Below are positions 53,935 to 64,000 of a DNA stretch of 64,000 nt, piece after piece (within the stretch, counting starts at the first letter, position 1; the number at the start of each line of letters is the position of its first letter). Below the pieces are notes generated by a model. It worked only from the letters and a program-made list of their open reading frames with translations, was not told where the DNA came from and searched no databases. Both the position numbers and the translations under genes were made by a program. The stretch lies in assembly GCA_973895155.1 (NCBI GenBank), contig OZ316895.1:3038001-3102000 (forward strand), read 5' to 3'. The DNA comes from Marsupella aquatica (lineage: Eukaryota > Marchantiophyta).

Positions 53935-56150
53935 GATGATCAAAAGTACTTCTTAACTACTGCCCACGAACTTGAAAATCTGCTGGGGGTCGCTAAGTTT
54001 GGTTCAAAAATTGAGACCGGATTTTAAATACGTACGAGCTCTAAGATTCTGACTCAATTGTTTTCGAATGTTGGATTTCTATAGGTAAGATCTTCTCTCT
54101 GCTGGTTATCAAGTGCATCTCAGAATACAAACCCGAATGCGCACTGCCAGAACCCTTTCGTTCTCTGCTCAGCCTCAAATCTTGCATCGCAATGAGAACG
54201 CTTTTCTCCCTGGTGTGTAGTACATGAAGTACTCGGAAGGTGAAAAGTCCAGTATCAGATTCCTACTATTGTTTCGGACGCTGTCTAAGTGGACCACAAC
54301 GTCGATGAGAATGGATGTCTTAGAATGACCAAATGTTGTTGAGGCCAACCCTTAGATTCGGATCCAGCTAGTTAAACCGACGTAGAGAGGCTAAACAGAA
54401 CAGGAATGTCGTCGCGATGGCAGCACCGATCGACCTCAAAGCACGTGGAGATGATCTACCATGAGTGGACGGAGTCTGTTCGGGACGTGGAAGTGATCTC
54501 TCTACTCTAACCGCAACGCGACCAATCCTCTGTCGGTATGCGTTTGCTCGCCACGACCTCCGTGCAAGTGCAGACCTGCCAGATAGTAATCAACCGTTTG
54601 TCCGGGAATTGATGTTCGCAATGGCGGCTGACAAGCAAATACAATCCAGAACGAGTGCGCCGAATCGTTTCGTTTGGGGCTGCAGAAGTGGATACGCATG
54701 AGAGCTTAGCGTCGCTGGAATCTCATCTCAATGCGAAGAGGTCGGCGACACAGAGTACTCCCCATGATCTGCAATGAGAGAATTACTGCTCTGACTCCGT
54801 TCGGTCTCAGTGGGAAGAGGTCGGCGATACAGTCCTTCACAAAAGCGGTGTTGTCCTTGCGGTCCGACGAAAAGCATGCCAGATCTGAACTCGAGTCGTC
54901 GTCCCAAGCTAGCAACTCTATTCCCTCCCTCTCTCTCGACCACAGGGCTCTATTATTATAATCATCTCCTTGGGTCCTCGCGACTTATATGCTTGGATAA
55001 ATCATTTGGTAAAAAACCACTGCAGTATCTTCGGAAGTAATAAAATGAACGCGTAAGAACTTTTCGTTTCAGGCCTAGCCCAATTTACTTATTATCTGAT
55101 CTGATGGACAGACTTCGAAGTCAAGTCTCGCTCGCAGTCCATTATTCTTCCTGGCTTCCTCTGCCTCGCCCCGTCACGGCGTCACATCAACGCGACAATG
55201 CTCGGCGGTGGCCATTGCTTCACCGGCCGCGCCAACTACAGACCAAAGGTAATACCTCCACTTGCGCGTGGACCTGATCGTCCGTCTTGAATCATATCAA
55301 AGCAATGATCTGATGCGGAGGTACAGTCGACAGTAGACAATCACCCTCAGGACTTCATATGGGACCTACACGACTTCTTACCTCTCTACTGCCGCAATGG
55401 ATTCCTCCGCAATGGATTGCGATAAAATAATAGTGCGCCAGAATGATGACGCGCCTGCCGTGCTGTGTGAACCCGTCTTATCTCGAGTCCCGCACACGCA
55501 GCTCTCGGAACCTGTGAATTCAATTCCAGTTTTAGGGCCAAGCAGACAACCTTTCTCATTAAACTCTATTTAGGTCACTCATGCTCTCGTTTTTCCCACG
55601 ATCTCGTGCTCTGGTTTGAAGAGATGAGCCCTGTGAGACCGTGACCTCACGACAATTATTGCTTTTCCAGTTTACCTCCAAAGATTTCACAGAAAATGCC
55701 ATTCCAAGCTCGAGAATGTTTGGCGGACCCCGGTGACAGCCAGAGCGACACCGAGTCGTTTCGGGAATGTTGAAGCCCCTCAACGAATCGACGACTCGAT
55801 CAAGAGTTGAGAGGAACTTGCGAGTGACACCAGCGTCCGTTTGAGGACTGCTGGCACGGTTTGCATGTACGTAAATTGGGGCAGAAAGGTACTCTCCACG
55901 CAAAATGGGGGGGGGAACTGGGGAGGGGCTCACGACCGGCCGTTTGAGAAGAGAAGGTATGGCGGGCGTGCCAAAGCAAGCTTGTAATAACTCACTTATT
56001 ACAAAACAAATCACTACATGAACTGGTTTTTAGGGCCAAAGATAATATCACTACTAGAGACCAAAACACATACCCCATAAACATTTTAGGTCCAAACATG
56101 GACAGACCAAAACCGTAAGCAGACGAGAATAGGGGAGAACTGTGACACGC
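53935..56150. other. Intergenic, no recognised gene
   Basis: Includes the probable promoter of the TMEM45-like gene. Open frames at 54,465-55,040 and 55,559-56,014 show no family features and overlap one another, as shadows do. Nothing else recognised. Confidence 0.4.
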
Positions 56151-56151
56151 C

Positions 56152-56722
56152 CTATTAGGGCATCTCAAAGCTTGGGAGAAGGCCTTCCCATAACTCAAGT
56201 ATAATGGGAACTCAAAGTTTCTTGGCATTAACAAGATAGGCAAGATAAGGCGCTCCCATAACTCAAGTATTATGTAAACTCAAAACTTGGCGTGAACAAG
56301 ATAAGGTGCTCCCATAACTCGAGTATTATGGGAACTCTCGTAAAAGTTATTAGAGCCAATCTTTGACTACGGTAAGGAATGTCCGCGGGCTCAACACTTA
56401 ATCTGTAACTTGCCCGCAACTTTAGGCAGAAATCCAGAAATCCAGGACTCCAGAACTCCGGAAAGCCACAACTAAAGGCACATGGGATTTGCTCATGACG
56501 TGGTTATCTCTACTGCAATTGAGGCAGTAGTTGATCAAGAATGGAGGAAAAAAGAATATATGCTATTCAGAGACAGGTGACACCATAACTCCTGCCATGG
56601 CGCGGGTCAATGCTATTTCCCCGCATTTTAAAAAATTTATAACTGGGTCCCATAACCAGGTATGGGATATACCACAAATCCATAACTTTCACTAATGACC
56701 CACCTTTGAGATGCTCTACTAG
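56152..56722 (+). mobile_element. Most complete MITE of the TAGGGC(R)TCTCAAAGCT family
   Basis: Left end TATTAGGGCATCTCAAAGCT, right end CTTTGAGATGCTCTACTAGGGC, inverted over ~20 bp. Three tandem sub-units of CCCATAACTCAAGTATTATG lie near the left end; GATCAAGAATGGAGGAAAAA and GGTATGGGATATACCACAAA near the right. About 570 bp, no coding capacity. Confidence 0.7.
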
Positions 56723-57000
56723 GGCCTTTCAAAACTGGCAATTTGATGGATAGTAAATGTCTAGTTATGGGTTAATATGGACACAAAAAGCTATGTATTA
56801 CAGAATTCCTAATCCATAAGGATTGGTCTTATGCCATCACCATTAGAAGCTGGTGAAAGACAAAACAAAACAAACTTTTACACACTCTTGTCAAAAGGTT
56901 ATGACCTTTTGTTTATGACCAAATGCCATCATCCCTAATTTCCAAGCTTTAAGACACCCTACTAGGGCGTCTCAAAACTAGGGTGAAAGTTACGGATTTG
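56722..57000. mobile_element. Shorter MITE sharing the same terminus, abutting the larger one
   Basis: TACTAGGGCCTTTCAAAACT at the left and AAGACACCCTACTAGGGCGT at about 56,951-56,970 on the right. Interior matches 15,330-15,570 (CCATAAGGATTGGTC). It is followed by another partial left end (TCTCAAAACTAGGGTGAAAG, then TCTCAAAGCTAGAGTGAAAG). Confidence 0.55.
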
Positions 57001-58216
57001 TGGGTGTCTCAAAGCTAGAGTGAAAGTTGCGGCTTTGTGGTCCATTCTGTAACTTTGGTTATGGAATTTATTTAGAGAATTTTTAAACTGTGGAGATGTA
57101 GTTTTGACAATTCTCATCATTGATCGATAAACATCAATGGCTAAGAATGACTCATTGTCTTATATTATTGCCAAAAGTATTGTCCAAATTCCTTCTAAAT
57201 TTGGGATTCTTCCAAAGAATGTGTACCATTCCTGCAAATGAACCAAGCATTTCTTCATGCTTGCCACACGAGTGATAAGGCACTTTGCACAATCTCCACC
57301 ATCGATAAGTAAAATGTAATGGATATGAATTAATTGATGACATGCAATTTTCTCTGGATTTATGAATTTGCAAGTTTATAACTGGGCCCGTAACCATTTT
57401 AGCTTCCAAAAATGTACTGGACAGTACAATATAATGTTCCTTAATAAAATTTTCATATAAGAGGGACACAGATGTGATAAGTGGGACATTGTCCTGACAA
57501 TAAAAGTATTTGTAAACTTTCTTAACTAGAGATAACTCAAGCATGTTTGTGTCAAAAGAGACTCAAGAAAAAAGATAGTGCACTAAAAATTTACTTTCAT
57601 AAATTTTTTGCAGAAGTTTCTATGGACCAAGATAGGCCCCTTGTTTGATTAGGGTTTAACCTTGGCTCATTAGCCAAATCCAGTCATGAGTTAGGATTCA
57701 TGGCTCAAAACTACTGTACAACATGCTGTACAGTGACAAAGGGGGCATTCATTTGGATTCAAACACAAATGCAGAGAGGTTGCACATTTACAGCTAGTAC
57801 ACTTCCAAAAGTTTTGAGAAAATTTTGATTCAAACTGGTTGCATGAAACTAGGTTTCAAAGCAAACATATGTATAACGACATGTTGAATAAGTAGAAAGG
57901 ATGCTCCATTACTCATATTAAAAAATATCATACAATTAGTAGTACGTGATATAAGCACATTAGTTTGTCAATGGAGGTGTTGACTGTCAAGACTGTGTAG
58001 GGTTTAACTAAAGTTTAAGACCGAAAACAAGACGGCAAAAAAGGGGTGCATGGAGATAGTAAATGGACCACCTTTCAGAATTTGTATTTTAGTCTTTTCT
58101 TGTAGATTTATGGATTCCTCGATGTCTCCTGTTGGGGTAGAGCCCCTGCATTGTTTGGATTTTATTTATGTTTGGCACCCCTTTAGCCTTGAAGGAAAGC
58201 TATGATTCCTTTTTGC

Positions 58217-58540
58217 TGCAAATTATCCATCATTAATTAATCTGCTATTGTAGGGTTCCATACAACCTTTAAGAATATGCTTCAAAGTCAACTCTCATTG
58301 AGATTTGAATCTGAGACCTCATGAATGCCATTTTCGGTTGCTCCCATTGGGTTTCAAGCTGTGTTTGGCAAGTTAAGGTGCAAATTATTCATCATTAATT
58401 AATCTGCTATTGTAGGGTTCCATACAACCTTTAAGAATATGCTTCAAAGTCAACTCTCATTGAGATTTGAATCTGAGACCTCATGAGTGCCATTGTGGGT
58501 TGCTCCCATTAGGTTTCAAGGTGTGTTTGGCAAGTTAAGG
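58217..58540. repeat. 161-bp tandem duplication
   Basis: Two head-to-tail copies (58,217-58,377 and 58,378-58,540) differing at about ten positions; both include ATTAATTAATCTGCTATTG, GGGTTCCATACAACC and GTTTGGCAAGTTAAGG. Confidence 0.95.
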
Positions 58541-60229
58541 AGGAAAAAGTGTGTAAATGGCTGATACTAAAACCTAGCCCACAAGCCCTATTGGAAGGGC
58601 TCAAAACCCTAGAAACTTTATTTGGCTTAGGTTGAATTATCCTTGGAAGGACTCAAAATCACAAGTTTATTTTCTTAGATTAATTAAAGAAAATCCTTCC
58701 TTTTTGCTTGCTACAATAGTACATCATGTGTTTAGAATAAGTTCATGTAGTGAAGTTTGGAAATATGAAAGATAGTCTACTTCAGCTTAGTTGGGGCACA
58801 GAGGACATGCTTAAATAAGGAAAATTTACCCATTTGCACCTACAAGTTGCCAGTGCTTATCAATATACCAATCAAGCTGGAAACCTGCGAAAAAAGATGG
58901 TGTCCTCTTCCTGTGTTTCTCACAATGGCTATCGCCTAAAAGTGGCAAACGAGCCTAAATGCCCATTCTTTGAATGACAATAGAGATGATGACAAAATTA
59001 GCATGCATGACATACCATACCTCCCATCCTGCTCATTCACGTACATTGGGTGGGGCCCTAGAGTTACTGTCTAGAGGCTTCAATCTAAAAGCCTAGACCC
59101 TAACTCTAATTTGGGGTTCGAGCTTTATTAGTAAGATGGGCCAATCATACTAGGCTGTATTCAGATAGTCTGGTTTGTATTACACTCTGGTTTGTATTAC
59201 ACTGACACTGATGCAAATGTGAGGGCAATCTTGTATAAACATTAATATTGATTGATGAGAAATTGCAAATTTAGGTCACACAGTTTCAACGAAGGTTTTT
59301 ATGGTCATGTGCTTCTGATCTCTCTTTCTTTTAAGTCATCGTTTGTCTGTGAAATGTACATAGCTGTCTTGCATGTAGCTTGCCCCCAAAGTTTTGGCCC
59401 TTGAAACTCCTTAAACTGCTGGGAAAACGTCACATAATCTAAAGATTCCTAGTGTCAGCTCACACTCTAGAGAACAGAATGTGAGAACTGCTGCATGCGC
59501 ACTCCATCACCGGAATTCAAATTCATGGTTTTGTTTTATTTGTTTCTCAAAGGTCGGGCAAGGCCCTTGGCTCCCAACTGCTGCAAAGCCTGTCTATTGA
59601 GGGGATTCAGGCACAATATCTGCATACAATATGATGTCAGGAGCTGAGTTTAGGGCCACAAAAGCAACAGCTGCCTAAATGCTAGATAGCTCTAAAGGTG
59701 CAAAGCTTCCACCACTCAGTTTCCTAAGGGGAACTTCACAAGAACTCGGAACACAAATTGTCACTGTTCACCCATTGCAAAACATGAGGAGCATGACTCA
59801 ACTTAACAGATGACATTCAAACATTGACAAAGAATTTCATGCCTCAACTTCCTCATCAAGCAGGCCTGACTGCATGTATAGTGGAGAACCAATGGCAAGG
59901 GCCGCAAACTTTCCAGCCCTAAAGGTCCCGTATTTTCAAATGACACTAAAAACTAAAAAAAACAACAGATTTTGGAAGGTCTTACACTCTTTGGACTGTC
60001 TTACAAAAAAGCTTGATATTGTGGAAAAGTGAGATGTGCTTTTCTAGTCATTAACTGCTAAGGGCCGATGTCCACATGCCCCACATGGCAGTTGGCCCTT
60101 ACTTTCAGTCTCCGCACATATATAATTTGTTTTTTCTTTCCTTTTTTCGCAAAGGAACAAGAGGCGGGTCTCACAGGCAATAGGCCCAATGAAGGGGAGG
60201 CCAGCAAAAACCCAACAAAGAAGAAAAAG

Positions 60230-60360
60230 GTAAAAGAGGGGTTTGAACTTTTTGAACCTGGGACCTCTCGGTCGAGGCTCATCGTCTTCTGGATACACTA
60301 CTGTAGAGGGGATCGAACCTGGAACCGTTTGGTTCGAGCCTCATCCCCTGCAATCTAATT
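60230..60360 (-). repeat. tRNA/SINE-like repeat, two B-box-like words
   Basis: On the minus strand GGTTCCAGGTTCGATCCCC and GGTCCCAGGTTCAAA occur ~60 bp apart, each like a pol III B box and each preceded by GATGAG(G/C)CTCGA. Looks like a duplicated SINE fragment. No intact tRNA seen. Confidence 0.4.
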
Positions 60361-60935
60361 TTCTCGTTGAAGTGCTCTGGTGGAGGAGCGTCGCCTCTCG
60401 TTTGTGAGCTCTCTCCTTCTCTCACTCGGTCTTTGGGACCTCTCGTCTGATTTGTCTATCCGTGTGCAATTGCAATAGCAGGTCGAAGCAAATTGTAGAC
60501 GAAAGGCGCAGCAATCGGAGCTCCGTCTGCCTCGTTCAAAGCGTTTGAAGACGTTGTCGAAGAATTGTTTTTCAATTTCCCGCAAAAGAAATGTAAGCTC
60601 GATCTTCTCACGCTCTGTCTCGGTTTCGTTCGTTCGCTACTGCATTAGGTTTAAGCATTTGTTCGAACCTGAGCACAGAAATCTTAGCTTTGCCAACGCT
60701 CTGCCTGTGCGCGAGGTGATCTTTGAATTCGGGTGATCTTTGAATTCGGTGATCTTTGCATTTGACGTACTAGAATCGGAGATTTCTGCAATGATGGCTC
60801 CTGCAGTTCAGTAGAATATCTGTGCGGCAATCGGGACTCCCGGTATATCATGGCCTAACGAGCAACTGACAGAAAGTAAGGATCCCGACCGGTTTCTTCC
60901 CCTGTCCAGTGCAATTCCTGCGGAAAAAGGCCCTG

Positions 60936-60956
60936 CGGACGGACGGACGGACGGAC
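60936..60956. repeat. (GGAC)5 microsatellite
   Basis: Five tandem GGAC units, in the probable 5' leader region of the oxygenase gene. Confidence 0.9.
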
Positions 60957-61081
60957 AATACCATTGTTAGGGTGAGCCCTCACTTCTCTACTTGTGCAGG
61001 GCAGGATGGAGACATGAGAGTGAATTTGGACGACGACTGTAATTAAGAGGTTGCTGGGGGTAGGAAGTCTTTGCATGGGAG

Positions 61082-63567
61082 ATGAAGCATCCACCAAGCA
61101 TGGCAGCGGAGGCATTGCCCAGCAGGAAGAAACTCCATGGCGCCAATGGGCAAGTGTCGTCAGGCCATCATCACCATCACCACCATCATCACCACCACAA
61201 ATCCCACCACGGGCATGGTGGGGATGACGAGAAAGATGGAGGGTCCATTCCGAGGCTGCAGAGGACTCCCTCAGTGGGGCACAAGCCTGATCGGTACGAT
61301 GACATGGAGGATTTGGAGTACCCGGCAGCGCTGTATAGTGCTATGGAGCAGTACCTTCCCACGCATCTGCTGAGCTCGTCCAGAGACAAGAAGATCTCGT
61401 TTCTTGAACGAATCTTGGCCAAGTATCGGCCCAATGGAGAGAGAGCCAGGGTGAGATATTAAGAGATGCCAAGAATTACTTGTCTTCGTCAATCTACCTC
61501 GTGAAAGAGTGAAGGAGGCATCAGATTGAAACTTGAATTCATCTGATGACATAGGAAAGTCTTAGAGCTGGCCGTTCGCGTCAGTTCGAAATCATGGCAA
61601 TAATAATTTTGCTTAATTTTCAGTAATATCGTCTGGACTTAATCACATGAAGTCTGCAGGTCACAAGCCTGTTTTCATCGCATATGGTAACCTCAAGTAA
61701 CCGTCAAATTTTCGTGAATCTACACACTAGACGGCTCATATTCTTTCTGGGGTATACTTTTTCTGCGAGAAAACCTCATCGGGGTGCATACCAATTAGGG
61801 TTCGCATTAGGGTTAGGGTCGTACACCAGGCATGACCATAAGTCCGGAGCAATCTATTCGAACTACCCGGTAGTCATAGTTGATGGGCCATACTCAGGCA
61901 TGACCACAATTCTGCAGCAATCTATCGGGCGATACCGGTAGTCAGCGTTTATGCCTGCGGATGGTATAAATCAGTTGAAGTCCTCGTTTTAGGCTCATCT
62001 TCTTTCTGTGTGTGCAATTTCAGAAGCATCGGGAGTATCGCGAGAGAATTCGCCACAACTACCAGGTTTGTTTTATGGAAGTTGTTCCCGGGTATTATGA
62101 ATTCCGCAAAATGGAGTATCAGTTTCTGACCTTGTTTTGTCTCAGTTCTTGTTGTAAGAATTGAACCTCACTGGGCCCAGATATGTTCCTCAAACTTTCC
62201 GATAATGGCGCCCTTAAGGTTGTTCATCGATTTCCAAAATATTCAGGGTTAGGTCGATCTTTGTGTTGTTGTGAGATCAATCAGTTGATTCTTGTGCAAC
62301 CATCTATCACCGGTGGTTGCTTAGTTCCCGAGATTGTGTCTTCTGTGCAGCCCCTTCACGAGGAGCTCTACACTCTTGATCCAGACCGCTTTTTTGAGCG
62401 GACCTTCCTGGATGCCGTGAAGGAAGGAACTGAGGAGGCTTTCCGAAAGATCCTAACAGAACACTCACCAGGAGTGTTCACTTTTAATATGCTTGACCCT
62501 ATGTTCTGCTCTATGATGCTGGACGAGGTACGGTGGATCATTGTGAATACATTGGCCTTGGAATTAGGGTTTGGGAATTCTACTTCTGTATTCTGCTTCT
62601 GTGATTAAAGCTCCCAGCGAGGCCAGGACGTCTCATTCAAGTTACATTTCATCCTCTTTGTGTATTCAAATCCGTCGTGGCATATCTCCAGTCTCAGTTT
62701 ACCTTATGTGTCTACTCAATTCCAGCTGAACCTGCAGGAATATATTAGTAGCGTGGATCTAGACCTAGGGCTATCATTGCATTTCGCTTGTCTCCTAGTT
62801 TGAGCCTTTTAAGTGCTGCCCCTTTGGTATGTATCTGCAATCACATTTATGCAATTACGATTTCAGGTCGAGCATTTTGAGAACTGGGCTCAGGAGGCTA
62901 AAGTCAAGGTGATGAGGCCCAACACAATGAACAATTATGGAGCAGTCCTGGACGACATTGGCATGGAAGGAATGTTGAACGAGCTCATGACTAGCTTCAT
63001 CAATCCGATCGCAGCAGGTGTGGATTTAGTGGGCTTACTTCTATTTAGATCAATGCTATCAATTATTGTGGTCAATGTGATAAGATCATATAAAGTGTGC
63101 CTGACCGTGTTCGCTTGTTCTGGCAGTGCTTTTTGTGAACGTCGGTGGGTCAACTCTAGACACACATCATGGATTTGTAGTCGAGTATAGCATGGACCGC
63201 GATCTTGATCTTGGTGGGTACCTCTGAACTGTTTATCTGATGTGGAAAGATTTTACACCCTGAAATGGATACCTTGGAACGTTTTTCTCCGAGCGAGGTC
63301 GGAAACCAAAGTTTGAGGACAAGTCTTTAACACCATGAACAGAGTTCTAATTCAAATATGTTCTTGAGCAAGCTCTGAGCAATGAAATATAAGTCGAAGC
63401 GCATTCGATTTAGGGTTTCTGACCAGTTGCATCATTTTGCAGGTTTTCACGTGGATGATTCTGAGGTGACGTTGAACGTGTGTTTGGGAAAAGAATTCGA
63501 CGGGGGCGAGCTGTTTTTCAGAGGCGTGCGTTGCGATAAACATGTGAATGGGGAATCGCAGCCGGAG
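61082..63567 (+). CDS. 2-oxoglutarate/Fe(II) oxygenase (At3g18210-like), 3' end outside the window
   Basis: Non-haem iron dioxygenase of the plant PKHD-type group; the substrate is unknown. Exons in consistent phase: 61,082-61,450, 62,024-62,065, 62,351-62,527, 62,867-63,017, 63,127-63,213, 63,443-63,567 (317 residues so far). ATG at 61,082 is the first in frame. Residues 29-39 are eleven consecutive His, followed by KSHHGHGG. Conserved blocks: FTFNMLDPMFCSMMLDEV, RPNTMNNYGAVLDD, VGGSTLDTHHGFVVEYSMDRD, FHVDDSEVTLNVCLGKEF (the H-x-D iron ligands) and GGELFFRGVRCDKHVN. The distal His and the 2OG-binding Arg should lie on the next exon, not seen before 64,000. The N-terminal His run is absent from the family core and may bind metal or be simple-sequence expansion. 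Confidence 0.85.
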
Positions 63568-64000
63568 GTATGTAGCGCTTTTCAGCCCTCCGTCAATTTT
63601 GATTCTTTTTGTGAGTATGCCCACTCGACTGGAGCCATTGGAGCCGTACGAGCCCCGATTGAAGTCTAACTGACCCCATGAGTATACACACTTCTGTAGG
63701 CATTCGGGGATGATTCCATATAAATTGATTTTAGACTATGATGACAGATGGAAACCCTCGGCCAAGGTAAGTAGGACTAATTCAAAGTCCTCATGTCTGA
63801 TAACGGCCAGACAATTCAAGAGTGTGATGAAAAGATACTTGAATTGTCTGGCTGATTGAAGATGCAGAACTAATTCACATTGGCATTGTCATAGCTATCA
63901 TTGATCGATCAAATCATTCTAAAGCTGATCACCCTAGATTCTAATGCTAAACTGCTTCTCACTTGAACGAACAGCCTGATGGACTTACAGTGTTACCATA
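63568..64000. other. Intron of the 2OG-oxygenase gene, with a perfect 15-bp hairpin
   Basis: No further exon was recognised before the window end. At 63,806-63,852 GCCAGACAATTCAAG and CTTGAATTGTCTGGC form a perfect stem around a 17-base loop. Confidence 0.6.

Larger units (their letters stand above)
57001..61081. other. Intergenic, repeats and 2OG-oxygenase upstream region
   Basis: No recognised gene. Contains a 161-bp tandem duplication (58,217-58,540), a tRNA-like repeat on the minus strand (about 60,230-60,360), and a GGAC microsatellite (60,936-60,956). The last ~700 bp, GC-richer with CTCTCTCC and TCTCTCCTTCTCTC tracts, is probably the promoter and leader of the oxygenase gene. Confidence 0.45.

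Noticed and set aside
55559-56014. 151-residue minus-strand ORF
   Set aside because: No family features, no splice or start support, and overlapping frames of similar length nearby.
60230-60360. Functional tRNA gene
   Set aside because: Only B-box-like words are present; no cloverleaf arms or A box at the right spacing.

Overview
The window reads as nuclear DNA of a land plant. It has intron-containing genes with GT/AG boundaries, plant-type protein families (a bifunctional TH1-type thiamin enzyme, an iridoid-synthase/progesterone 5-beta-reductase-like reductase, an At4g22030-like family, a plant-type ERMP1-like M28 peptidase), a CACTA (En/Spm)-type transposon, and many short inverted-repeat and tandem repeats. 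The mostly 100-700 bp introns and the flavour of the families suggest a non-seed plant (bryophyte or lycophyte), but this is inference and weakly held.

Bases 1-12,900 are transposon territory. A divergent, multi-exon CACTA-like transposase gene runs rightward (about 5,700-11,264), with the order transposase-associated C-P-C-x-x-C domain, a SET-like domain, an acidic exon, Tnp2, DUF4218-like and DUF4216-like segments. To its left, on the other strand, lie two unrecognised proteins: one Arg/Ser-rich (4,373-5,260) and one coiled-coil (1,490-3,145). To its right is a small minus-strand ORF (11,801-12,364). Four clusters of an ACGTCGT/AACGACGT motif sit in the non-coding gaps of this block and look like a transposon's subterminal repeats. 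A frameshift in Tnp2 and one exon phase mismatch suggest this copy is decayed.

Bases 13,000-18,000 are AT-rich and gene-poor, with an inverted-repeat element and short tandem duplications. From 18 to 35 kb lies a rearranged tandem duplication of a three-gene module: (A) an At4g22030-like protein at 18.1-21.4 kb and again at 31.9-35.2 kb; (E) an ERMP1-like M28 peptidase whose 3' exons are at 23.8-24.7 kb and whose 5' exons are at 27.1-30.4 kb; and (C) an 81-85 residue membrane/coiled-coil small protein at 25.6 kb and 31.6 kb. The order is A-E-C-E'-C'-A'. The second A copy carries two frameshifts, and the two E copies keep complementary exon sets. The remaining E' peptidase domain has lost recognisable zinc ligands.

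Bases 35-40 kb are repeats only. From 40.1 to 45.2 kb is a largely intact ten-exon TH1-like gene (HMP-P kinase plus thiamin-phosphate synthase). At 46.2-47.4 kb (minus) is a single-exon short-chain reductase of the VEP1/P5-beta-R type. At 52.9-53.9 kb (minus) is a single-exon TMEM45/DUF716 membrane protein whose last codons fall in a minisatellite. Bases 54-61 kb hold a cluster of MITE-like elements and a 161-bp tandem duplication. The window ends inside a 2OG-Fe(II) oxygenase gene (61.1 kb onward) with an N-terminal run of 11 histidines.
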